Positions 31,640 through 44,000 of a DNA stretch of 64,000 bases are shown here, one piece after another. The stretch lies in contig NC_051442.1 of assembly GCF_001649575.2 (NCBI RefSeq), positions 27,106,519-27,170,518 of the forward strand, written 5' to 3'. Numbering within the stretch: position 1 is the first letter of the stretch; every line of letters begins with the position of its first letter. The DNA is from Kryptolebias marmoratus. Taxonomy: Eukaryota; Chordata; Actinopteri; Cyprinodontiformes; Rivulidae. A program made the translations under genes and the position numbers. The notes under the pieces are model-generated. The model was not told the DNA's origin, did not search any database, and saw nothing but the letters and a program-made list of their open reading frames with translations.

Positions 31640-32340
31640 TAAAGGCCTTGGATACTTTGAAAAAATGGATATTGCAGCCTTTCTTGGCCAGGTGTTAAAT
31701 TAATTTTATCTTGTGATGAGAAATGCCAGAGCTGTAGTTGTTTTAGTCAAACCTTCTAAAGTAAAACAAATCACACAATGTGTAGCACTCAGAGTATATG
31801 TGGGGATAAACAAATTCACAGCTACTATCACATTAAATTTAAGCTCAATAACTGTTACATTGGGTTGATTGAGGTTTAGCCATTTGTGTGTTTCCTAAGG
31901 TTAGCTGGCTGTGGTGGCAATCATGAATTGGGTTGATGCCAAAAGTCAATTAGCTGTAGATGAAAATCCAATGAATATGTTCTGCAAGTTCTATTAAATT
32001 ATGTCAAGTGGGTCATGAGATTTCTTTTGGCAAAAATAGTTAGCAAAGTTTTAAATAAAGATTTCACATGGTCAGTTTGTGCTCAGAGTATGTGTTTGGT
32101 ATGACTCTCAGTTACTGCTGGATCAAATTTTAATATTGACTGTGTTCTAGCCATTTTTTTGTTGGTTAATGTTGATTAAGTGTGGTAGCCATGTTGAAAG
32201 GGGTTAACGCCAAAAGTTAATCAGTTAGAGGTACATCCAGTGATTACCTTTCCCTAAAATTCATTCAGTGGTTCATGAAATGTTTTGTTAAATGCTACAG
32301 ACAAACACACAAACACATATGGGCAAAAGATTGGGTGATA
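31640..32340 (+). repeat. RPT-A copy 5 (two monomers)
   Basis: The diverged head AAAGGCCTTGGATACTTTG is followed by two monomers: GGCAATCATGAATTGGG, GTTCTATTAAATTATGTCAAGTGG; then GTAGCCATGTTGAAAGG, CAGTGGTTCATGAAATG. The tail has ACAAACACACAAACACATATGGGCAAAA. Confidence 0.75.
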
Positions 32341-34080
32341 ATCATATGAACTTTGACAGGAAGACGTTTCACCTAACTCGTAAAACATGAACGCGATTGA
32401 GAGTAGTTTATGAATTCTCACACCAGAGTAAACTAATCAATAGCAGGTTCAGCCTATTAATTTTTTTTAATGGATACATGGATTGTTTATATTTTTCATC
32501 AATAACAAACTGCTCTGAATCACAAACTGATCTCACGCTGTCGGTGCAAGTTTACATCACGTTTGAAGTAAAACTTCCTGTTTCTGCTCTTGTTCTCTGT
32601 GGAGATGTCCTCCTCTCCATTTGCCTCTCTTTTAAAATTAAAAATAGTTAGGACTGCTCATAGCAAAAGGTCCTGTTTTTTAACCTGAAGCCAGTCCGGT
32701 CGGAGTGGTGCTTCTCTTTTAAGTGGTCTAAACCAAGTTCTGATAGTAATTCCCACATCGGAGCTTATAGATCCAAATCTGAAGGTTTTTATCTTTCGGG
32801 AAGCCATAATAAATGAAACTAGTGGTATTTTCTGGCCAGTTCAAACAGTTAATTCCAAAGAACTGAACTATGTTGTACCGGTATTCATCCACTGATGAAT
32901 GGCTGAACGCTGTGAATCTCAGCAGCTCTGTGAATGTCACACCTCAGGGGGGTCATGGAAAAAGTCGAAAACACCAGTGGTTTCTTCAATGTTCGGTCTT
33001 AAAAAAAAAAAAAAAAGTATAATTTATCTATTTATTTTTTAATTTTACAATAAGCATATTTTATGATTTTCTTTCAACTGATGTTGGCTTCAAAACACTT
33101 CAGTTCAGCTTCAGTTTTACTGTTACATGTCTTACTACTAAAATGTCATTTTCTGCATAAATGCAGTATAAATACTGTTTTGAATGACTTCTAAAAACTT
33201 GCTAACTTGCTGAAGAAATTAAAACTGGGTTGTTAAAGCTAAAACAGGCAGAACAGAGGCTAAAATGTACAGAGCATGGACTAAAGGCTTAACAGTGTAA
33301 AACAGAAACTAAGACCTAAAAGCACCAGAACAGTAACTAACAGCAAAATAGATGCAAAATCTTAATCAACAAAACAAATGTTAAAATTAGTAAAACATTA
33401 GGTAAAAGTTGCTAAACAGACACTGAAATAAAAAAACAAGATGCTGGATTTAAATGCATTTTGTCAAGAATATTGGTTTAAATAAATTTAAATACTGTGA
33501 AAAGTATAAACATTACAAAAGCCAAGTTACAGCACCCATCTCCTGAATGAGCTAAATGTTTTCATACATGAATGGTTGAAACAGCGTAATATGGAAGTAG
33601 TTTGATTGCAAAAAATGTATAGAAGAAACTATGAGCAGGAAAACAACACAAAACATTAGAAGAATGTCTTAACTGTGCTGCTGAGGAGAGGGGGGAGAAA
33701 CAGGAGGCATGATCAGTTAGTGTGTGAGGAAAAGGAGGTGTGAAGGAGGGTGGGTTAGCACAGTTGCAGGCCAACAGATGATCCTGTCCCAGGAAGCAGA
33801 AATCAGCCAGGTCAGGGCAAGGGGGGTGGGGGCGCAAAAGGCCATGACCCTTCAGAGTTAAGGGAAAGACTTCACAAAGAGGTACATCTTCAAAAGCTCT
33901 GGCCCCAGTGGGACAACCGGCACAAGGTTGGGAAAATAAACCATTCTGACCTCTTTTCACAGTGCAGGAGTTTCCCCAGGTGTTTGTTCTAAACCTTGTT
34001 ACGGTTTTCTGACGCAAGACTCATCTGTTCAGCTCCCATCCACCCTCTGCAGCAGTATTACAGTACAGTACAAAGAGATC
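32341..34080. other. Spacer without a recognised gene
   Basis: The stretch holds a poly-A run at 33001-33016 and no convincing coding region. A 70-codon minus-strand frame at 32728-32940 has a FIYYGFPKDKNLQ--I segment faintly like a THAP-domain core, but the zinc ligands are not all present. A 151-codon minus-strand frame at 33562-34017 has no recognisable feature. Confidence 0.35.
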
Positions 34081-34568
34081 CTTATCGCCAAACGTTGAAG
34101 GCAAAAGGGCGATAATGTTTTTGCCTGTGTCTGTTTGTTTATCTGTGGCGTTAGCAAAATACAATAACTCATGAACCACAAAACAAATTCAAATGAAACC
34201 ATCAGAAGATGATTCTTGGATGTACATTTACAACTGATTAATTTTTGGAATCAACCCAATTTAAGTTGGCTGCCACAACTAAACAACCTTAAAAAACACA
34301 AGAATGGCTATGCCCTGAGTCAGTTTTAAAGAGATTTTAATAAATTTGATGTGGTAGTAGCAGAGTCAAACACAACACATTTGCTATACTAATACATCCT
34401 GCTAGATCTCACAATATTGAGTGATATCACTTATAACATCATTGACAAAGTTTGACCAAAATGGCTACAACTCCATCCATTATCAGCATAAGAAGATCTT
34501 AGTTTAAAACTCTGACATAAAAGCGGTGGGTAATAGGCATTCCTTGTATGAATGCTGGGCCTTTAATT
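34081..34568 (-). repeat. RPT-A copy 6 (reverse, one monomer)
   Basis: The tail end is at the left (TTATCGCCAAACGTTGAAGG then AAAGGGCGATAATG, with TATCGCC/GGGCGATA forming a terminal hairpin). The family monomer follows in reverse, with a head end GCATTCCTTGTATGAATGC and GGGCCTTTAAT at the right. This copy shows both ends best. Confidence 0.85.
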
Positions 34569-35329
34569 ATTATTGTCAGGAGGAAAGTGTGGCAGTTCCT
34601 CCTATTTCTCCCCCCTCTCCTCATCACGTATTCTGATTTTATTACACTCCAAATGGGGTCACTAAACGTATAAAATGCTAATTATATGATGTGACTTTCA
34701 GCGTGTGTGAGTTTGCATAGCATCTGAGGTCAAATCATGTGTTCAGAGTCCAAACACCAGAAAAGAGCAATCAAACATCTGTGACTTTGTTTTTCACAAC
34801 AATAACCATGGCAACATATAAGAGACAGTATATGGCCTACATGTTAATAAATAAAGCACCTATACTGAGAGAATCTCTTAAAAAGTTAACCCAACAGATA
34901 TATTTAAGAGTAGTCAGTGGTTCATACATTCCCATGTAGATAAACCCTTGGCTGAGCATGTTAAGTGCCACTATTAGGCTGTTTGTCAGAGAATTAGTAT
35001 CTGTAATGCCAGGAAATTGTTTTTAGACCTGTCATAATTATCAAAGGTCTGCTGAGGGACTTCCAAAGTCCTTGGCTTACATTGGAGTCAATGGTGGCCT
35101 GGTGTGCAGCACTTCCATCCTTTTTTTGTCTCCCGTTGAGGTCAGGAAATCAAAGAGAGAAGGCACAGACAAACAACCGATTGTCAAGTTTCACACCTTG
35201 ACCTCTGCTTAAACTCGTGCCTTTCTCCTTAATGTTTGCCGTCGCTTCAGCAATCGGAGGAAATCAAGAGGTTACTGGCGGTTCAGCTGTGATAAGAATC
35301 TCGGAATGGAGAAGTTCACAGAGGGGGAA
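34569..35329. other. Spacer without a recognised gene
   Basis: No repeat signature or coding region recognised. Confidence 0.35.
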
Positions 35330-35481
35330 AGGTTACTGAGAGTTTAAAGAGAGTGCAGTCAGTCATGGGGAGGATTAAATAAAAAGGGAAGTCAGCGCTG
35401 AGGAACTGTGCTGCAGTTTCAAAAGTGCACAGCAGACAAAAAGCCGTCTGTTCACTCTCTGGACTTCACGTTCAAGCCAAG
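35330..35481 (+). promoter_or_regulatory. Possible promoter and first non-coding exon
   Basis: A TATA-like AAATAAAAAGGG (35376-35387) is followed about 30 bp later by a non-repetitive stretch that ends in a good splice donor (GCCAAG then gtaaag at 35482). No downstream exon could be linked, so this is only a candidate start of an unknown plus-strand transcript. Confidence 0.2.
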
Positions 35482-35699
35482 GTAAAGGAAGCTAAGCTTG
35501 AACTTATTTTCACCTCTGGGATGTCTCATACTGACGGTTGTTTATCTAAAAATTATTACTACTTGGACAAGTATCAGACTAAATGGTTTTGTATTTTCTG
35601 CTCAGTTACATCTGTAATGGGTTCTAAACAATTGACAGTCATGGGAAAAAGAAAGTTAATCCTCTTTCAGTTCTAGGGTTTTATTATCAGGACAAAAGT

Positions 35700-36800
35700 A
35701 ATCTGGTCTTTACCAGATTATAAAATTACTCAAATCTAACCTCAAGTGAACAAAACACACAACAGATTCCAACACAATTATTTTTTAAACAAAAACAAAG
35801 CCAAAATGTTCAACCTGGAGTGAAAACCTGGTTCCAGTCTTGCCGTTTCCACAGGACTTCAGGGGTTCAGTATCAGCCAGCTGATCAAATGTATTGATTA
35901 ACTGATCAGAAACAGTGGGACCTCCTCTCGAAAAACAGAAGGTTTTCGCCACTCTGGAGAATACAGGTACGTTAACACAAGACCAAGGTGGAAAGACATC
36001 AGCAAATTCATCAATTTGAGAAGGGTCAAAGGTCATTTTCAAAACTATCTGGAGTTCATTGTTCCACAGAGTGAAAAATTATTCACAAGTAGGAGTCATT
36101 TAAGACAGCTGCCAGTCTTTCCAGGAGTGAACATTCCAGCAAATTCACCCTAAGGTTAGACCTTGTAATGCTCAGAGAAATGAGGCCTCAGTTAGCAGTT
36201 TAAAGGTCAAAGGTCATGAATGGATAGGTAGAAAAACAATGAACAAGTATGACTTCTTTGAAAAGATTGTAGGAGAAAGACTCTTCTCTCTAAAAACATG
36301 CCAGCATGACTTGGCTTTGTAAGCACTTAGTGGAGGACTGATGGTTTGGGCTCCTTGCCGTCATTGAGTCGACCGTGAGCTCCTGTGTAGAACAAAGAAT
36401 TATAGTCAAATGTGAGGCCATCTGTCTGACAGCTGAAGCATGGACCAAACTGGGTCATGATGTAACATGACAATGATCCCAAACACTGCAGCTAATCTAC
36501 AACAGAACGGCTCAAAACAAAAAATTCAAGTTGTTGTGATGGTCAAAGACCAGAACCTTAACCTGATTGAAATCTTGTGTTGGGACCTTCAAAGAGCTGA
36601 AGTAACAATGGAAAGAAGACTGGGCCATAACCATGTGAGAGTCTGATAAAGTCCTACAAAAAAACAATACTGAAAGTTATTGCTGCTACAGGTTTTACAA
36701 GCAACTGGATCAGGAGCTGAACGTGTCTTTTTTGTAAACCTGAGGTTAGATTTGAAAAATGTTAGAACCTGGTAAAAATCAGATCAGCGTTATCATGTCC
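35700..36800 (+). mobile_element. Decayed Tc1-like transposon
   Basis: Recognisable Tc1-family nucleotide phrases occur in order: GAGAAGGGTCAAAGGTCATT (about 36015), CCAGGAGTGAACATTCCAGC, CTCTTCTCTCTAAAAACATG, GTCATTGAGTCGACCGTGAG, then ACAATGATCCCAAACACTGC (the DNDPKH catalytic block, about 36469) and CCTTAACCTGATTGAAAT (LNLIE, about 36555). Stops and frameshifts are numerous; no open frame remains. The termini are not resolved. Confidence 0.7.
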
Positions 36801-37214
36801 TGATCTGTCAATCCCAAGAACTGAAAGAGGCTTTCTTTTTCCCATGACTGTATGTTTCTTTGGTGTGAGAGACATCCTTGGATTTTCAAAGTACATCTGG
36901 TGACCTTCATGGGTCCTCCCACCTCTCTGTGTTTTTCCTGCCTTTGTTAGGACTCATCACTGTGGTGAACTGCAGCCAAAACAGAAGCAGAAGTTTTGGG
37001 GCAACTGCAGGACATCTCTCACTTTAACAGACCAGTCTTTGATTACAGAAAGTGCAGTTTGGCTTTGATGTCATTTAAAAATACTATTATTTTTAATATG
37101 ATAGCAGAGTCTGATGCTGAGGCACAGAGAAGGCTCAATTTATCTAATAGCTGCTGTGGTTTATTATAACTTTCTGTAAAAGTGGCCACAGTCATGAACA
37201 AGCAATATCTAAGG

Positions 37215-38335
37215 ACCTCTATATACCATGACAAAAAATATGGAATCACAATTGTTGAAGGCTATTTATCCTAGTTTATTTTATGTAAAACAGCAATGAC
37301 ACAAAACCTTTGTTGTTGTTGTTGCCTGGCATTAACCTCCACTCATCGTGAGCATAAATAACAACAATTTTGAGCTTTTAAGGATTTATTTGAACCTTGT
37401 TTTCCCAGGGTGGAATGATTATATAACACACAACTTAAACCATACAAATTATTTTTACTTAAAAAACGGGATCCACAAGTTTGAATTATTTGTGGATTTT
37501 ATCCAGTACCACACAAGGTCAAAACTATACAAATTTGAATATATCCAAACATTTATCTAAATCTGTTAAGTGATGCTGAAGGTTTTAGGTCTTCACTTGA
37601 CCAGACCGAAGCCTATTAACTCCTTGCTAGTGATCATGACTGACTGCAGCTGGTGGCTTTTCTTTGTCAGCACAGAAATGATTTAACAGCAATTGTTATT
37701 GAACAATACTCAGCAAAATAGGAAACTCCAAGTACTCTTTAAAGACCTAAAAAGGAGAAGTGCAGATTTACATGTTGTAAAAAATGTCCTGGTAGCCAAA
37801 GTCTGGAGAAGGGCCCAAACTGACCCATTCAGATAAAACTGATTAGGAATTTTCAGGATCAACCCAAGAACCATCACGACTCAAGCCTGCCATGAACTGG
37901 AAACTGCTGCAACACCAGTGTCTCTGTCCACAGTGAAGCCAGCTTCATATCTTTACTTCAAATCAACAGCTAGACGGTTGAAATTTGGATTTAACTAGGT
38001 GTTCCAACCAGACAATGATCCCAAACACAGATCAAAACTGGTTTCTGATTGGATAAATCAGGCTAACATTAGGCTTCTGGGATGAAAAGCCCCATATTCA
38101 ACCTGATTGAAAATTTGTGGACTATGAATAAAAGCTGGGTCCATGCAATAAAACCAACAAATATAAATAAACTCTTCCAAGTCTGCCCAGAAGAGTGGTC
38201 AAATATCAAACAGAAACTTGTTGATGGATACTAATACATGCTAATACATTACTACTGGATGGATACTAATACACTGAAATTTGTGCACCGAACTCTTATT
38301 GAAGTTGTATGATGTATAATCATTCCACCCTGGCA
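37215..38335 (+). mobile_element. Second, unrelated decayed Tc1-like transposon
   Basis: An internal inverted repeat of about 30 bp links CCCAGGGTGGAATGATTATA (37406) with its complement near 38310-38333 (TATAATCATTCCACCCTGG). Between them, phrases such as GACAATGATCCCAAACACAG (38011, DNDPKH block) and TTCAACCTGATTGAAAATTTG (NLIENL, about 38098) mark the transposase. The reading frame is destroyed. Confidence 0.65.
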
Positions 38336-38854
38336 AAAGAATGGTTGAAATAAATCTATAAAAGCTAAAAAACATGGCCATGATGATTGGATAGAATTTT
38401 CTCACAGCAACTGCTTAAGAAAAAAATAAACAACTAAATATAAACTGTTGTAAAAATTGACTTTAAAAAAAATTTTTTATATATATATGCATGTCATTTC
38501 AATTTTTTCAAACAAACAACTACACAAGTCAAAAATGCAAATGAATCCGCAGTTGAGTCTTTACAGACATCAATGAACCGCTGCAGCTAGTTAGTCCATC
38601 CTGCAAAGAACATCTGTCTCTCAAAAAAGTGGATCCTGCTGTTTGATTCATTTTGTTTCAGTTGTTTGATTCTTCAAAATAAAACATTGCATTTTTTTTT
38701 TACAGGGGTTTGTACTGATTGGGAAATAAAAAGCTCAAATCGCATCATGTACATCTAACTCACTTGTACATAAAAACAAACAAAACAAATAAAATATTAA
38801 TCCAAAACTGACTGAAAGATGGCAAAGTGGAAAAACAGGAACACATTCATACTA
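38336..38854. other. AT-rich spacer downstream of nrip1
   Basis: I see no gene or repeat unit. Confidence 0.35.
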
Positions 38855-38956
38855 CTAGGTCATGCATTTTAGTACTTTATTTTTAAGATATCAGTGCAAA
38901 TGAACACCAAAAATGAAAACATAAAAAATGAAATATTTCAGATCTTAACATGAAAA

Positions 38957-38992
<36 letters not shown>

Positions 38993-41042
38993 CTGCTACA
39001 AATGTATTTCTCACAATGCAGATCTATGATTGTACGTCAATCCCCGACTAGAGCCCCATACTTGTTCACAGAGCTTCGTTAACCAGTAACAGAAAAGAGA
39101 AATCTGAAAAATATTCAATGCACATTTATTTTTCACACATTGGTTTTCGTCAACTTGCTCAACAGTCTGATGTTATTTAGAGGCTGCTCAATATTCTAAG
39201 ATAGCCTCTTGTTCTGTGATTAAAAACAACAACCAAAAAAAAAAAAAAAAAAAAAAACTATTTTAAGACTTGACATTTTCCCCAATCATCAGTAGGGATA
39301 CATAGGTAGTTCCCATGCGTCTGCATGCAACGGGCAGCAGTGAGGAGAGTCGGACATTATTTCACAACACAGCGCAGGATAGATTATCATTTACCACGTA
39401 GAGACACATGCAAAGAACAAACCAACCAAAAAAGATGGGCATAGTATTCTCTGCCTTTGTATGTACACTTGTACGCATATAATTCATATTTACATATCAG
39501 GCCATTAAAAACTAGGGTATTATCTTTTTTAAACATTACAAAATAGTCATCTTTCATACTGAAAGTACTATATACACATATTTTTAATTGTTGTGAAAAT
39601 GTATTAATAATTGTAGAGACGTTAGATAAATGTAATAAAAAGATCACAAGACTAAATGGATAAAGCAGTGTGAAATCAAGCAGAAAGAATACAGTACGAT
39701 AAAAAATAAAGAGCTAGATACCAGATGACCCTCAAGACAAAAATGTCTCCGTGATTAGTCGGTGGGCAGGTACACATATCCAGCTGCTTTGAAAACAATG
39801 AAGTACTTGTGGTCTTCTGTTTATCATCATGCATTTCTTTTGACATTTTATGAGTAAGAGATTGCCACAAAAAGAAAATGTATCCATATAGCACAACAAT
39901 TAAAGAAAAGAAATACAAACTGTCATTCTATTCAGATAACAATACTGACTTTTTTCCATGACATGCCATTAAATTGTTATAGGAAAAAAATGAAGACACC
40001 AGGGGCTCAGTTTTGATAGTGCAAACTCCAGGTGGTCCTTTTTCAATTTTTTTAATTTTCACAACAAAGAAAGCTCCATGTGCATCACACCGAGTTCTTG
40101 TTTGCACAAAGAAAAGGTGGTTTTTTTTTGCTTGGATGGCAAGATAGGTTGCTCAGACAATGCAGCCTTTTAACTGTTGCTCTAGAAACCCGTTTTACAC
40201 GCAGTAGCTCAACTGTTAAGAGCCACACACTTTCTGCTCAAAACTGCACAATCTGCAAACACATTACCCTGAATTTGCACTATCAAATGTCGCCTTAAAG
40301 GTTCAGTACAAACAAAACAAAACATAGTGAACGACTCTCCACTGATAGATTATTTCCCCACAGCCATAAGGCTTGAGGAAAAGCAAGACAAAGAAATAGT
40401 CAAGCAGAATCCTCACTGAAGATACTGCAGTGTGAATTTTTGTTTTCAAGGTCCTCCTAAACATGAATCTATTATGTGCATTGTTGTAATAGACCACAGT
40501 GACTGCCCGGGAACAGCTTTATTTGGAATCCTATCTAAAATTAATGGAACTCTGTTGATGTGAAAATGTTCTGATGGAGAAAATAAAAAATGTCTACTGA
40601 ACTGAGCACTAACATTTTTTGAGTCATCAATAATAAATGTTGCTTGAAATGTTCTCTCTAAATGTTTTATGAGAGGCAACAAAGAGGACACGGGGAAAAG
40701 TGATATGTGTACAATTCACAAAATAAACTAAGAGTAAAAACAAGATGAGAACCGTGTAGGAGAACTTCTAATTATAGAAGTGAACTTAGATAATTACAGA
40801 TGGAAGGGGCTGCACTTGTGAAAGTTTTGTAGTTTTAGTTGTATCTAAAACAGATCACATTTGTACCATTTCATGACCTCACTTTCTAAAACACATTGTT
40901 TTATATATATATATATATAAAAGAAAGAAAAAATACACTCATTTTTTCATCAATCCAATTTGGCAAGTCATCCCAAAAAGGAAAAACAAAGTATAATTGA
41001 TCCTGCTTTGTATTTTTCTTCATCTGGTAGGTCTTTTTTTTT
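38855..41042 (-). other. nrip1: Probable nrip1 3' UTR
   Basis: This AT-rich, largely repeat-free stretch follows the nrip1 stop. A minus-strand AATAAA (plus TTTATT at 38876-38881) is followed by a GU-rich tract (GTGTTCCTGTTTTT) and would give a 3' UTR of about 2.2 kb, in line with the long UTRs of nrip1 in other vertebrates. Other AATAAA signals (for example 39125-39130) could end shorter forms. It contains (AT)n at 38961-38991, an A-run at 39236-39256 and (TA)n at 40901-40919. Confidence 0.45.
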
Positions 41043-44000
41043 TTACTGTGATGACTGGCTCAGGCCCTGACTCTCATGGCTGTGCTTGTCATTATGTTGT
41101 GGTGATTGAGGGGTGGAGCTCAGGCTGCATTCATAGCCGTGCATGTCACTGATCTCCTCCTCTTTAACTCTGACTAGAGGCAGGGCTCCTTCCGTCTGAC
41201 TGCGTGCCTCTTTCCTCAGGTGGATGCTCCCCTTCTGCAACATGTAATACAGGATGGGGTTGGACCGTGAGAGTCGCGGGGAGTCCGGGTTTGACTCACA
41301 ACCTTCCTCCTCGCCTTCGTTCTCCTGACTACTCCACTGGACAGGGCTCTGAGGCTCCTGTTTGACAAGAGTAGGGGGCTCCCGTTTTTGAGCGACAGGC
41401 CATGGAGCTGGCTGTCGGATCCAGGGGGTGCGGATGGGACTGTTGCCTGAGGAATGGGACGGCAATGGTCTTAGGTGATTTGGAAGCCCTGAGTTGAAGG
41501 AGCCATGGGGGGGCCAGTTGGGCAGATGGAGAAAATTGTGATTATGAGCAGGCTGATTGAGAATGTTCCCGTTGGCTTTGCTGTTGGCCTGCAGGACTGT
41601 GGGACTAGGCGCCCCCCGTTGCTGCTGGGAGAGCTCTTTCAGACAGTTGTCAGAAAGCAGCAGCTGCTTCAGCACATTGAAGCCACGACTCTCTCTGGTG
41701 AGGGTTTCACTTGGTGGAACCTCATCTTCCTTCAGACCCCTCTGGTGCTCAAGTTCCACCTGAACAGTAGGAGATGCAGGCATGTTTGTGTTACCACTGT
41801 CCACTGCTTTTGGAGAGCCAACATTATTTAAAACATCTGTTTGCTCAGGGCAGATGCATCTCCTCTTAGGGCTGGGGCTTGGATAATCCCTCTGCTCCTC
41901 TTTAACCTGTACGAACTGTGACTCAGCCTGCACAGCAGTGCTGGTATAATAGGTAGCAGTCTGTTGTTTGAGAAGCTGGCTGAGGAGGCCATATTTAGCT
42001 ACGACCTCTGCTGGTCGTGGTTCTGTTTTGAAGTCCTGATGAGAGTCGGAGAGTTGGCTTTTCTTCTCACAGACACTCAGTTTCTTTCTGCTGCTCAGAT
42101 CTTCAGATTTGATAGATGATGGTCCCACCTCTTCCAAGATCTCTGATTTTACCTTTACATCTAAAAGAGGCCCATTAGAGCTGTCACAGAGGACAGAGGT
42201 GGAAGGGCTTTTCTCATAGCACCCCACAGCTACCTCTGTATTCCTCCTGTCACTCCCAATAGGCCTATCTTTGCGGCTGGATGAAGTGCCAGCAGACCCA
42301 GTTCCTAGAAGGAGCTGGAGCACAGTGCGCCTTTCTAGAAGGTTCTCGATCTGTGAGGAAGGAGGAGAAGCTTCCTTGTGACTGAAAGGAGTGCCACTGC
42401 CGGAGGCTCCATCTGACAGTGGAGTAGTGGTGGTCCTGGGCAGTGGAGCATTGAGCCTTTCCAACAGAGCAAGGGGTCTGTTGGCATCAAGCTCCTGACC
42501 CAACCCTTTGCCAGAAGAAATGGGTGGGGAGGAGGAAGAGGTTGTGCCACACTGAGCCAGATTCTGTAACAGTTTACTAGCACTGAAGGCTGGCTCTGAA
42601 GCCTTCTCAGCAGGGAAGGTTTTAGACTTACACAAATCAAGTGGGCTGGACTGGACATGGGGAGAGGGGTACGAATATGGAGAGAGTGCACCACTTGGGT
42701 CTCGGCTAAGAGAATAGAGGGACTGGGGTGGGCCTACAGGTCTTTCTATGGGGCTTCTTGTTCTGCTCTCTTCCCAAGGCAGCAGCCCCTTCTGTTGGCC
42801 CCGGGACATGGTGGCCATAGTTATATCAAGTGGCAAATCCTGTTTACCACTGCTTTTATTAGCCATCTCATTATTTTTGCGTTCAAGAAGAAGCTGCATG
42901 AGAGTGACCTTAGGTTGAGATTTAAGGTCTGGACTCATTTCTGGGTCCTTGTTGATGGAGACATTTGATCTTGATGGCTCTGGCTTCCACTTGTTTAGTA
43001 AAGACTGTGTAAGCTTGTCCAGGGAGGAGGTAGAAAAGGAAGAGGATGATGATGATGAAAAAGTAGCAGTGGAAGCAGAGGACACAGTCAAAGAGGAAGG
43101 TGAAAGAGATGTGGTGGAGGACTGAGTAGTGGCTTGAAGAGAGAATCCTGGGGTGGAGGAAAATGCTGTCATAGAAGAAGAGAGTGTGGAGGTGGAAGAC
43201 AAGGTAGAAGGAGGTGGATTTTTGGGCCTTGTATCTTGTACACTGCCACGACCTCTCATGGAGAGATCAATCGGGGAACAGCTGGAATAGGAACTTTCAG
43301 CATCACTGTTGTCCTTGGTAATGCTTCTTTCATGAGTGGAGCACTCGCTGTCTGATGTGACAGAAGAGGAGCCACTTTGAGGCAGAAGGTCACTGATATC
43401 CTCCAGGTGGCCATTCTTGGTCAGCTGCTTCTGGTTGTTGTGGTTGTTCAGCAGAAGGAGCAACAAGCTGCTGCACGTTTGTGGTGGGCGAGTTGGACGC
43501 GTGTCAAAGCCTCGCTTCTCTCTGGGAGGCTGGCTTGGAGCGTTGGGGGGAGTAGGTGGGGAACTTTGGTTGTGGCTTTGCAGCAGAGAGGGGCTCTGTG
43601 GACTGGACACGGCTGTTCGAGGGAGTGTTGTTGTTACTGTGGTTGTTGTTGTCATTCCATTTTGAGTAGTTAGGGAGCTCAGTGTGTCTGGAGTCCCCCC
43701 CACACTTGGTGGCCTTTTGTCCTGGCCATGTTGCTGGTTTGCCATGGCAGCTAGTCTCTCGCTGGCAGATCTTCCTGAGAGCTGGGCTTTGAGGGCGTGC
43801 TCTCTGGAGTACTGTTGGAGGTGGGCTTCGCTGGACAGCAGCAGAGCAAGCTGACTGCAGGCCACGCTGGGCTTCGGGGAGGGTGCTGGGCTAGAACGAA
43901 TTTTCACCATGTTTGCCACTGCCTTCAAACGTTCGGCACAGGACACCGATTCAGCTGTTGTGGAAGCAGCAGGAGGTGTGGCACTGTGTGCTGAACGAGG

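Noticed and set aside
33562..34017. 151-codon minus-strand frame
   Set aside because: No domain, repeat of a known protein, or splice context; the length can occur by chance in this GC-richer patch.
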